NCBI RefSeq assembly: GCF_001317355.1
Contig: NZ_LKET01000026.1
Coordinates: 62,001 to 126,000, forward strand
Length of the DNA stretch: 64,000 nt
Reading direction: 5' to 3'
Source: Oxobacter pfennigii
GTDB taxonomy: Bacteria; Bacillota; Clostridia; Clostridiales; Oxobacteraceae
The position numbers and the translations under genes were made by a program. The stretch's first letter is position 1, and the number at the start of each line of letters is the position of its first letter. Below, piece after piece: positions 57,019 through 64,000 of the stretch. Below the pieces are notes generated by a model. The model saw only the letters and a list, made by a program, of their open reading frames with translations, had not been told where the DNA came from and ran no database searches.

Positions 57019-57846
57019 TTATTTTATGATGATTTCGTATATATCTTTTCGTATGTGCTTTAAAAGAGGCAGCTCGTCTCTTGTCTTTTTTACGAGAGAG
57101 CCCTGAAGGTTTGCATATATTATTTCTTCCCCTTCTTTTGCCCTTGACATTATATCACCCCAAGGTGATACTACTAAAGAATTACCATAAGCTACATAGC
57201 TTGCACTTACATCCCGGGCAGGAGATGCTCCTACCATGTACACCTGATTATCAAGAGCCCTTGTCCTTAAAAGTATCTCCCAATGAGCAGGTCCTGTAGT
57301 CATATTAAAGGCGGCAGGTATAACAATGACCTCTGCTCCCTTCAGGGTTAAAAGCCTGGATAGCTCAGGAAACCGAATATCATAGCAGATTGCCAATCCG
57401 ATTTTACAGTATTCGGTATCGAAAACCACAATATCATTGCCTTTTCCTAAATAGCTTGATTCTTTGAATGTAAGGCCGCTATTTAATTCCACGTCAAAAA
57501 GATGCATTTTCCTGTGCTTTGCAATCAATTTCCCTTCTTTATCGAATACGCAGGAGGTATTGTATATTACTTCTCCATGAAGTTCAGGTATGGATCCGCC
57601 GATTATATACACATCAAGCTCTTTTGAGCATGCTTTGAGCATATTATAGGTTTTACCATCAGGCAAGCTTTCAGCAAATTTGGGGAAATAGCTTCCGTCA
57701 TAGGGGCAGTTGAACATTTCGCCCAATGCAATTAATTTTGCACCATTTTGTGCAGCTTCTTTTATCATGGAATAGGCTTTATTTATATTTTTATCTTTAT
57801 TATCCGTAACCGTCATCTGGCATATTGCCATTTTAAAATCCTTCAT
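57019..57846 (-). CDS. Carbon-nitrogen hydrolase (omega-amidase/nitrilase family)
   Basis: This 275-residue enzyme has the nitrilase triad: Glu in ALGEMFNCPY, Lys in HRKMHLFD and Cys in LAICYDIRFPELSRLL. FNMTTGPAHWEILLRTRALDNQ is typical of NIT2-like omega-amidases, which hydrolyse alpha-ketoglutaramate or alpha-ketosuccinamate. The exact substrate is not proven. An AGGCGGAACC-type site precedes the ATG. Confidence 0.93.
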   Translation of the reverse strand: MKDFKMAICQMTVTDNKDKNINKAYSMIKEAAQNGAKLIALGEMFNCPYDGSYFPKFAESLPDGKTYNMLKACSKELDVYIIGGSIPELHGEVIYNTSCVFDKEGKLIAKHRKMHLFDVELNSGLTFKESSYLGKGNDIVVFDTEYCKIGLAICYDIRFPELSRLLTLKGAEVIVIPAAFNMTTGPAHWEILLRTRALDNQVYMVGASPARDVSASYVAYGNSLVVSPWGDIMSRAKEGEEIIYANLQGSLVKKTRDELPLLKHIRKDIYEIIIK

Positions 57847-57915
57847 ACAGGTTCCGCCTTTCTCAAGTCTTTGTTATATAAATTATAGCACAAAACACCT
57901 TCACAATATGTTTGA

Positions 57916-59679
57916 CTAGATTGCGGCTTGTACTGTTTTATATAAAGGTAATTTTATGTAAAAAGTGCTTCCTTTATCCGCATTGTTTTCCGCCCATATA
58001 TCTCCGCCGTGCCTTACGATGATATCCTTGCATATATAAAGGCCTAATCCCATGCCCCCGGGGTCTTTGGACTCACGGTTTTTAACGCGATAAAAGCTGT
58101 CAAATATCTTGTTAAGCTGGTCTTTGGGAATACCGATTCCTTCATCCTTTACCGCAACGATTACATAATCATCCTGTGTATATATTTTTATGTGAATGGT
58201 GGTCATTTCCTCGGAATATTTGATGGCATTATCGATAAAATTTCTTATTACATCAGCCAGGCGCTCAAAATCGCCTAAAACCTGTGCAGGGCCATGATTT
58301 TCAATGACAATGCTCCTGTTATTGCTTGTATCCAATGCGAAGGGCTTTACTGTTGTTTGAATCACTTCTCTAATATCAATGGGAATCAGATTAGCCTTTA
58401 TTTCTATATTTTTACTCTGGATTTTAAAAGCTTCAAGTATTTTGTTCAATAAGCCGGAAAGGCGGCTGACTTCATTTTCCAGAGTTTCTATAAGCTCTAA
58501 TGAATCATTTATTGATTTTCCTTTATTAATTCTCATTCTAATCAGTGAAGCTATTCCTTTTATGCTTGTCATGGGGTTCCTCAATTCGTGGGCTGCCGTC
58601 TGCAAAAATAACTGGCGTCCGCTTTCCAACTCCTGTATATGCTGTGCCATCTGGTCAAAAACCATTCCGGTATGGCCTAATTCGTCCTTTCTGTTTAAAT
58701 TGGTCCTTGCAGTAAAATCTCTGCTTGATATTGCTATTGCTGATTTTTCAAGTATTCTGACAGGTTTTAAAATATTAATAACTATATATAATGCCAGAGA
58801 AAATGAAACAAATACGATTATCAACATTATAATAAAGCTTGATATGCTATCATTGATAAGCCTGCTTAAGACTTCATCGGAAGCGACTGATGCAAAGGCT
58901 GCCCAGCCTATGCTTTTGACGGGTACGTCCACAATCATATAAGATATGTTTTCACTTGACATATAATTACCAGTTCTTGCAATTTCGCCGTTTAAGGCTG
59001 CCCAACCGGGAGAATCTTCTTTTATTTTTCTATCTTCATAGGAAATTTGCGTAGAATTGCTTTTATAAACAATCATACCTTGCCTGTCTATCAATCCAAA
59101 GGAGCTTGTCTCTTTTAATCTATTAGTTGGTAATACCATTTCGATTTTATCTACATCTACGGACATGGTAACAACGCCTTTTAAATCCTGGCCCTCTCTT
59201 ATTGCTCTGGCGACGATCAGCGTGGGACCCTTTGATACTTTTCCGATTAGAAGATCGGATACTACTTTATCCTTTCCTCTCAATATCTCCTTGAAATATT
59301 CCCGTTCATATATGTCCAGTCCAGGTGCGCCTCCATTACTTGCAAATAAGACAGTACCCATAGGGCTGCACCAGGTAACTGCCATCACCGTAGGTACGTC
59401 ATCCACCAAATTTTTAAGATAATCCTGCATCTTTTCAATACTGGCATCAGGATTGTTATAAATCGACAGGCCTATTGCATATTCCGCATGCCATATTTTT
59501 TCAAGATAATTCATAAATGCGACATCTACTGCCTGGGCATAATCTTCACTTGATTGCATTTCCGCCTCAATAGCATGCTCATATTGGGTTTTAATGATGA
59601 CGCAATGCAATACAAGCATTGGAATAATAGCAGTTAAAACCAGTATATACAGCTTGTACTTCAAACTGATATTCTTCAA
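57916..59679 (-). CDS. Membrane sensor histidine kinase with dCACHE-like and HAMP domains
   Basis: This protein of about 587 residues has an N-terminal helix (LYILVLTAIIPMLVL). An extracytoplasmic dCACHE-like sensor runs to about residue 270 (VTMSVDVDKIEMVL, LIDRQGMIVYKSN). A second helix, HAMP linker and HisKA follow (phosphorylated His in AAHELRNPMTSIKG), then HATPase_c (NFIDNAIKYSEEM, VKDEGIGIPKDQL, GMGLGLYIC). It senses an outside signal and phosphorylates a response regulator that is not in the window, so it is an orphan here. The start is a TTG with GGGGGTG 7 nt upstream. Confidence 0.93.
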   Translation of the reverse strand: MKNISLKYKLYILVLTAIIPMLVLHCVIIKTQYEHAIEAEMQSSEDYAQAVDVAFMNYLEKIWHAEYAIGLSIYNNPDASIEKMQDYLKNLVDDVPTVMAVTWCSPMGTVLFASNGGAPGLDIYEREYFKEILRGKDKVVSDLLIGKVSKGPTLIVARAIREGQDLKGVVTMSVDVDKIEMVLPTNRLKETSSFGLIDRQGMIVYKSNSTQISYEDRKIKEDSPGWAALNGEIARTGNYMSSENISYMIVDVPVKSIGWAAFASVASDEVLSRLINDSISSFIIMLIIVFVSFSLALYIVINILKPVRILEKSAIAISSRDFTARTNLNRKDELGHTGMVFDQMAQHIQELESGRQLFLQTAAHELRNPMTSIKGIASLIRMRINKGKSINDSLELIETLENEVSRLSGLLNKILEAFKIQSKNIEIKANLIPIDIREVIQTTVKPFALDTSNNRSIVIENHGPAQVLGDFERLADVIRNFIDNAIKYSEEMTTIHIKIYTQDDYVIVAVKDEGIGIPKDQLNKIFDSFYRVKNRESKDPGGMGLGLYICKDIIVRHGGDIWAENNADKGSTFYIKLPLYKTVQAAI

Positions 59680-59853
59680 AAACTTACACCCCCATTTGAT
59701 AAAAAAGCCTAAAATAATTTTCGCCAAGAATTACCGGAATCCTGTCAAAGGAGACGCTTCACATTTGTTTTTTCATCGCAAAATTCGGGGACACCTCACA
59801 ATTTTCGTTCCTTTGTTTAGTCCCTCAATATTTCTCGGCAAATTGCAAAAAAA

Positions 59854-60494
59854 CTACTTAATTTTTATAACCTTTTCTATCAAAGCTCTTACTGCAATGG
59901 ATTTTTCTAATTTTAATCTGCGGCAAAGTGCCAATTTTATTCTTTTATATTTTCTTCCTTTATCAAATCACTTAGCGATTTTACGGCAACGTATCTATTT
60001 CTATACAACCTGTTATTCAATTCTTTTATAATTAAGCGTAAATACGATTTATCGCCTAACATAACTAATATCTTATATAAATGAATTTTTACCCATACAA
60101 TCTTTTCTTTTTAAGGCAAATTGAATAAATTCGGTTAATTTTTCCTTATCATAGCATATATTATTTGCTATATCTGCAGTGGATAAGGCTGCATATCCCC
60201 TGACCAGTGCACTTTTATCCTTTTTGAGCTTATTTTTTAAAAGTTCAAAAACTTCCTGTGATTTGCTATTACATAAAGAATCACATGCATCGGTTCTGAT
60301 CATCTCAGATTTGTCCGATGTCAGAAAGATTAGTATTTTTTCTGCTTCTGGCGAATCATAATGTAAAATTTCGGCTACTCTTGTTCTCATTTCTTCATCT
60401 TCATCTATAGATAGCAAATTTAAAGTTTTTAATTCACTTTCTCCTAAAGAATCAGAGTTTTAATTCCCTCGATTAAATCCAATTTATCATTCAA
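59854..60494 (-). pseudogene. Decayed HEAT-repeat protein gene with several frameshifts
   Basis: Four pieces in changing frames give one HEAT-repeat protein of about 210 residues. They are NDKLDLIEGIKTLI from a TTG at 60494; LGESELKTLNLLSIDEDEEM with TRVAEILHYDSPEAE and the rest to about 60073; YKILVMLGDKSYLRLIIKEL with NRYVAVKSLSDLIKEENIKE; and EKSIAVRALIEKVIKIK, ending at 59854. The breaks lie near A/T runs. The 114-codon middle part (60073-60417) alone looks like an ORF but lacks a good start. This is a pseudogene, or an area of poor sequence. It also fills most of the gap between the kinase and gltX. Confidence 0.75.
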
Positions 60495-60641
60495 TGCTAT
60501 CACTTTCCTTGATATACTAGAATAAGCATGGTCACTTATTATTTTTTTCAGCTTGAATATTTTCTATGCTTTATGTGAGCTTTGCTTGCCCCAATGACTT
60601 TTACTATTGAATAAAAAGTTGTGAACTATCCCCATAAAAAA

Positions 60642-60667
60642 AACGAAGTGCCATAAGGCACCGCGTT
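60642..60667 (-). terminator. Terminator of gltX
   Basis: AACG..GTGCC and GGCAC..CGTT pair around ATAA. On the minus strand a run of eight T follows; the hairpin starts 3 nt after the gltX stop. Confidence 0.9.
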
Positions 60668-60670
60668 CTT

Positions 60671-62122
60671 TTATGAAAGTTTTTTAATTCCCATTTGCAT
60701 TCTTTTTAAGGTTTCTTCTTTGCCTAGTATATCGGCAATTTCGATGGCACCTCCAGGTGTCATCTGTTTTCCGGAAATGGCTGTTCGTACAGGCCATAGC
60801 ACCTGGCCGTTTTTTACACCTAATTTTTCTATCAAGGCTTTTAATGCGTTGTCTATTCCTTCCTCTGTCCAATCGCTTAAGTCTTTTAAGGCATCATAGG
60901 ATGCTTTAAGATACTCTAATGAGTTCTCAAGGTCGGTCTTCATTTTTTTATGTACATACATATTTATATCGTAATCCGGCAAACTGTCAAAGAAATCTAT
61001 GTTTTCAGGTATGTTATTAAAAACATCCGTCCTGGTATGCATAAGAGCGCTTATCTTTAAAAGGTCAATATTTTTATTGGTTATAACCTTTTCATAGTAT
61101 GGAAGAGCCATTTTATGAAAATCGGCAATATCCATTTTCTTAATATATTCGCTGTTCATCCAGTTTAACTTCTTCACGTCAAACATAGCCGAAGATTTGC
61201 TGAGTCCATCTATTCCAAACTGTTCTTCCAATTCCTTAAGGGAGAAAATCTCCTGGTCCGTTCCGGGATTCCAGCCTAATAATGCAATATAATTTATTAT
61301 AGCCTCTATAAGGTAGCCTTTTTTATAAAAGTCCTCGAAAGACGCATCTCCCTCTCTTTTGCTTAATTTTTTGCCGCCTTCTTTTATAATGTGCGGAAGA
61401 TGAATGTATGTTGGTATCTCCCACCCAAAGGCATTGTAAAGAAGATTATATTTAGGAGTTGAAGAAAGATATTCAACACCCCTCATTACATGGCTTATGT
61501 TCATCAGATGGTCATCAACTACATTTGCAAAATTATAGGTGGGCAAACCGTCGGATTTTAATAAAACATTTTCATCCAGTGTATTATTGTCAACGGTTAT
61601 TGAACCAAACACTGCATCTTCAAAGGCCGTGGCGCCGGTCTTTGGTATCCTCTGCCTTACAACATAGGCTTCGCCGTTTTCAATCCTTTTTCTTGCCTCG
61701 TCTATTGAAACATATCTGCAGGGGTCATCATATTTAAATGCTCCTTCCTTTGTCAGGCCATGCTTTCCCCTTGCTTCAGCTATCTGCTCCTTTGAACAGA
61801 AGCAATAATAAGCACCGCCTAAATCAACTAATTTTTCAGCATACTCTTTATAAATGCTTTTTCTTTGGCTTTGAACATAAGGGCCGTAATCTCCGCCTAT
61901 ATCCGGACCTTCATCATGCTTAAGGCCGGTAAGTTTCAATACATTATAAATTACATCAACGGCTCCTTCTACAAGTCTTTCCTGGTCGGTATCTTCAATT
62001 CTCAATATGAATTTGCCATTATTTTTTTTGGCAAGCAAATATGCATATAATCCTGTCCTTAAATTTCCTATATGCATATAGCCCGTAGGGCTGGGGGCGA
62101 ATCTCGTTCTTACATCACTCAT
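60671..62122 (-). CDS. gltX: Glutamyl-tRNA synthetase
   Basis: This 483-residue class I synthetase has the HIGH motif in APSPTGYMHIGNLRT, FILRIEDTDQER, the KMSKS-type motif KKLSKREGD, and a helical anticodon-binding domain. Length is normal. The start at 62122 has GGAGG 8 nt upstream; an ATG 15 nt earlier lacks spacing. In clostridia such an enzyme may also charge tRNA-Gln if GatCAB is present; that cannot be judged here. A T-box leader controls it. Confidence 0.97.
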   Translation of the reverse strand: MSDVRTRFAPSPTGYMHIGNLRTGLYAYLLAKKNNGKFILRIEDTDQERLVEGAVDVIYNVLKLTGLKHDEGPDIGGDYGPYVQSQRKSIYKEYAEKLVDLGGAYYCFCSKEQIAEARGKHGLTKEGAFKYDDPCRYVSIDEARKRIENGEAYVVRQRIPKTGATAFEDAVFGSITVDNNTLDENVLLKSDGLPTYNFANVVDDHLMNISHVMRGVEYLSSTPKYNLLYNAFGWEIPTYIHLPHIIKEGGKKLSKREGDASFEDFYKKGYLIEAIINYIALLGWNPGTDQEIFSLKELEEQFGIDGLSKSSAMFDVKKLNWMNSEYIKKMDIADFHKMALPYYEKVITNKNIDLLKISALMHTRTDVFNNIPENIDFFDSLPDYDINMYVHKKMKTDLENSLEYLKASYDALKDLSDWTEEGIDNALKALIEKLGVKNGQVLWPVRTAISGKQMTPGGAIEIADILGKEETLKRMQMGIKKLS

Positions 62123-62164
62123 TCTTATTTCCTCCATAAATTAATGTTAGTATAATAAACCTAA

Positions 62165-62400
62165 TATAAAAAACCTTTCGTCCTGCATAGGACGAAAGGT
62201 TATCTTCCGCGGTACCACCTAAATTGGCCAAACTAGCCCACTTAAAGCTCCTTTTAACGGCAGAGCATCCGCTTTTTAAGTATCCTATGGGAGCTTCCTT
62301 CAATATGTATTCTATACCGGTTTGCACCATTTCCGGCTCTCTTAGATGGAATAAATATCTACTCTTTCCCTTAAACGGATAATATTCAATATGTCTTTAT
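62165..62400 (-). promoter_or_regulatory. T-box riboswitch (glutamate) upstream of gltX
   Basis: The minus-strand leader has a stem I with AGTAGA and GGTG loop features and a GAA specifier (62310-62312) within TATAGAATACAT. The antiterminator core AGGTGGTACCGCGG (62207-62220) follows, then a 12-bp terminator stem (62172-62201) ending in TTTTTT. Uncharged tRNA-Glu should bind the GAA codon and the T-box bulge to allow readthrough into gltX. A weak ORF on this strand is a shadow of the leader. Confidence 0.93.
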
Positions 62401-62401
62401 A

Positions 62402-62430
62402 ATTTTAATGGTTAACTTATGCTCTGTCAA
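62402..62430 (-). promoter_or_regulatory. Promoter of the gltX T-box leader
   Basis: TTGACA (62425-62430) and TAAAAT (62402-62407) are spaced 17 bp on the minus strand, just before the T-box leader. Confidence 0.7.
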
Positions 62431-62731
62431 TATTACACATGAAAATTTAAAGCAGCAGTATATATTAGTATTACCATTTTTTTGAACAAATATTGAAAAT
62501 ACTATATTTATGTAATACTATATAATTAATAAAAACTACATTTTCTATTCATTCAACCCAATCTTCATAATGTTTCTGTAATTATCAAATCCTTATACAT
62601 AAATATGATTTATCTTCTGTGATATCTATATATTATATTGATCCTGAAAATATACGCCAACACTATATTATTCCGACACAGACTAAAATACCAAGAATTT
62701 TCTCTATAATTATTAAGAAGGAGGTATTTAT
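62431..62731. other. AT-rich intergenic gap
   Basis: About 300 nt of AT-rich DNA with no gene or recognisable RNA. Its right end holds the AAGGAGG site of the small Lys-rich gene. A promoter for that gene is likely in here, but I cannot choose one with confidence. Confidence 0.5.
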
Positions 62732-62815
62732 ATGTCAAAGGAGAAGGCAATAAAGAAAGAGACTAAAAAGCCACCTAAGGAAAATAAACAGAAAAAAGAA
62801 AAGAAAAAATATTAA
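62732..62815 (+). CDS. 27-residue Lys-rich small protein
   Basis: An ATG behind a very strong AAGGAGGT site (7 nt spacing) opens a 27-codon frame, SKEKAIKKETKKPPKENK and on to a KKEKKKKY-type end. More than half of its residues are Lys or Glu, with no hydrophobic segment. A rho-independent terminator follows 8 nt later, so it forms a complete small transcription unit. Its function is not known; a nucleic-acid-binding role is a guess. Confidence 0.75.
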   Translation: MSKEKAIKKETKKPPKENKQKKEKKKY

Positions 62816-62822
62816 TGCTTTA

Positions 62823-62848
62823 AAGCCCGCTTTAATTATAGCGGGCTT
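62823..62848. terminator. Terminator of the small Lys-rich gene
   Basis: AAGCCCGC and GCGGGCTT pair around a 10-nt AT loop; TTTTT follows on the plus strand. It also lies just beyond the stop of the convergent DUF2935 gene. Confidence 0.85.
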
Positions 62849-62862
62849 ATAATTTTTATCAA

Positions 62863-63666
62863 TTAATCCTCCACACGGGGCTTCCCTGGCTCACATCCGG
62901 GAGCATTAATTCCAGCTGCCATAGCAAGCTTGGTTAAATAATAGCACTCTTCCCGCGCCATATGGTCGGGTACCAGAGGTAATATGGTGCTTAATACTTT
63001 CTTCTCAAGTATAAGTTTTTCTATTTCGTTTAAGAACACCTTAAAATCCAGCATCTTCATTTCTGCATCTTCATTAAATTTTTCAAGGGAAGGGAACTTG
63101 CTTTTCCCCGTCCTTAAATATCCTTTCATTTCAACAGCTTTCAAATATAAGCCTTCAAGGTCCTTCGCATAATTCCGGCTTATTTTTATAAGTTCTCTTT
63201 CCGTGTCATCAAGATTGTTGCCTATCCATGATGCATGTCCTGAACCGTCTAAAAGCCATAAAAGATGATGATGTACAGCATGTGCTTTAGGCATCCTGTT
63301 ATATATAAGTACATATAATATTCCCTGGTATTCCTCCAATTCATTGAGCATGTGATTAAAAAATGTAGGCGGAAGGCTTATTTTTATTTTCCCTGTAATA
63401 TGACTTTCAAGGATCTGGAGTTTGAATTGTTTAAGTTCCATAGTATACTGACAGGCTTTCCGGGTTAATCTCAAAAGATCCTTTTCTAACAGATTGCCTC
63501 TTGCCTCGTCCAGCAGTCCGTCAAAAATTTCTATAAACATACCGGCCTTTTGCATTTCCTTTTTTTCATCTGGATATAATGAATTAAAGATGAACCTGCT
63601 GTGGTCGCCCAGTATCTGCAGCCAGAACCGGTGTTCAAATAATGCAGCTTTTTCATAGTCTGTCAT
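62863..63666 (-). CDS. DUF2935 family protein
   Basis: This 267-residue helical protein has the DUF2935 layout of two repeated helical-bundle domains. The first begins EHRFWLQILGDHSRFIFNSL; the second has HAVHHHLLWLLDGSGHASWI. Paired His/Glu residues suggest a di-metal, hemerythrin-like site; the family is found in spore-forming Firmicutes. Its function is not established. AGGAGATATTATAA precedes the ATG. Confidence 0.9.
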   Translation of the reverse strand: MTDYEKAALFEHRFWLQILGDHSRFIFNSLYPDEKKEMQKAGMFIEIFDGLLDEARGNLLEKDLLRLTRKACQYTMELKQFKLQILESHITGKIKISLPPTFFNHMLNELEEYQGILYVLIYNRMPKAHAVHHHLLWLLDGSGHASWIGNNLDDTERELIKISRNYAKDLEGLYLKAVEMKGYLRTGKSKFPSLEKFNEDAEMKMLDFKVFLNEIEKLILEKKVLSTILPLVPDHMAREECYYLTKLAMAAGINAPGCEPGKPRVED

Positions 63667-63788
63667 ATTTATAATATCTCCTTTTATAATAACACTCTAT
63701 ATTATAGATATGTTAATAAGTAAGCTATTAGTGCAAATTTTGACCGAACATGCTTCTTATTCCAGATAATTATTATTATAATGGTTTT

Positions 63789-63814
63789 AATTTATCATAA
63801 ATATATGATAAATT
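63789..63814. promoter_or_regulatory. 26-bp palindrome upstream of the oligopeptidase gene
   Basis: AATTTATCATA and TATGATAAATT face each other around AATA, about 48 nt before the ATG. It has no T-run typical of a terminator and could be an operator. A possible promoter (TTGACC near 63740, AT-rich -10) lies just upstream. Confidence 0.5.
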
Positions 63815-63861
63815 AATATTATGTGCCTTGAATTGGAAAAATTTGAAAAGGAGGAATTATT

Positions 63862-64000
63862 ATGGATCTAAGATGGAGTTTGAAGGAGCTATACTCCTCA
63901 TTTGAAAGCAGGGAATTTAAAGGTGACTTTGAAAAATTAAATCAAGATATTGAAAATATAAAGCATTGGGTAGATAAAAATCTTAAAAATACAAAGCACC
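63862..64000 (+). CDS. Oligoendopeptidase F (M3 family), N-terminal part, 3' truncated
   Basis: The frame opens at an ATG with AAAGGAGG 7-8 nt upstream and runs to the window edge (46 codons). DLRWSLKELYSSFESREFKG is the usual start of PepF-type zinc metallopeptidases, which cut short peptides in the cytoplasm. The HExxH zinc site lies beyond the window, so activity cannot be checked. Confidence 0.8.
   Translation, partial: MDLRWSLKELYSSFESREFKGDFEKLNQDIENIKHWVDKNLKNTKH

Noticed and set aside
59594-60031. Plus-strand ORF of 145 codons opposite the kinase start and HEAT remnant
   Set aside because: It is antisense to recognisable protein sequence on the minus strand and has no ribosome binding site or family features.
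62115-62330. ORF of 71 codons upstream of gltX
   Set aside because: It lies inside the T-box leader, and its apparent coding is a by-product of the RNA structure.

Overview
The window looks like chromosomal DNA of a low-GC, spore-forming, anaerobic member of the Clostridia (Bacillota). The support is AT-rich intergenic DNA, strong AGGAGG-type ribosome binding sites, frequent TTG starts, a SleB spore-cortex lytic enzyme, a T-box in front of gltX, a cggR-gap-pgk-tpiA-gpmI-eno glycolytic cluster, a K+-dependent membrane pyrophosphatase, Na+-translocating decarboxylase subunits and a corrinoid methyl-transfer pair. Most genes lie on the minus strand. I see no rRNA operon, CRISPR array, insertion sequence or prophage.

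Layout. (1) 1-11.7 kb: a truncated membrane-anchored protein, then (read leftwards) rpoN, cggR, gap, pgk, tpiA, gpmI, eno, secG and hppA. The cggR and rpoN promoters share an identical 15-bp operator-like motif just downstream of the -10 box. (2) 11.8-25 kb: a nine-gene exopolysaccharide locus, read leftwards: GH8-like hydrolase, GtrA protein, WsfD-like membrane protein, degenerate GGDEF receptor, DUF2334-like protein, processive GT2 synthase, BcsB-like subunit, GH26 mannanase-like protein and a sialate/acetyl esterase with SLH repeats. The BcsB-like gene has one in-frame TGA exactly where its internal repeat has Cys, and a 7-bp hairpin with a GUG loop follows 23 nt later. It is either a nonsense mutation or a candidate selenocysteine codon. 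(3) 25-34 kb: a frameshifted flavin-type oxidase remnant, a BMP-type nucleoside ABC transporter, and DegV, TrmL, a DUF362 ferredoxin and a HAD phosphatase. (4) 34-36 kb: a corrinoid protein and a methyltetrahydrofolate:corrinoid methyltransferase behind a promoter with a leader of about 210 nt. (5) 36-41 kb: a lipoprotein, an SDR enzyme with an Arg in place of the catalytic Lys, an odd tRNA-Leu(CAG) without the long variable arm, a GC-rich hairpin element, a VanW protein and a DUF4097 protein. (6) 41-57 kb: mostly household genes (LD-carboxypeptidase, RlmA-like, endonuclease III, decarboxylase beta and gamma subunits, PlsC, QueG, SleB, two radical SAM proteins, DedA, lipid kinase, CBS protein, PssA). 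(7) 57-64 kb: a nitrilase-family amidase, a sensor kinase, a decayed HEAT-repeat gene, gltX with its T-box, a 27-residue Lys-rich protein, a DUF2935 protein and the start of an oligoendopeptidase F gene.

The most interesting part is region 2. It joins a cellulose-synthase-like core (GT2 + BcsB + GH8) to mannan-type enzymes (GH26, acetyl esterase). It also has a membrane GGDEF protein that has lost its catalytic loop but keeps an RxxD motif, an arrangement like the PelD c-di-GMP receptor. The synthase lacks the PilZ domain that would normally sense c-di-GMP. All functional statements here are inferred from sequence motifs read by eye; no database search was run.
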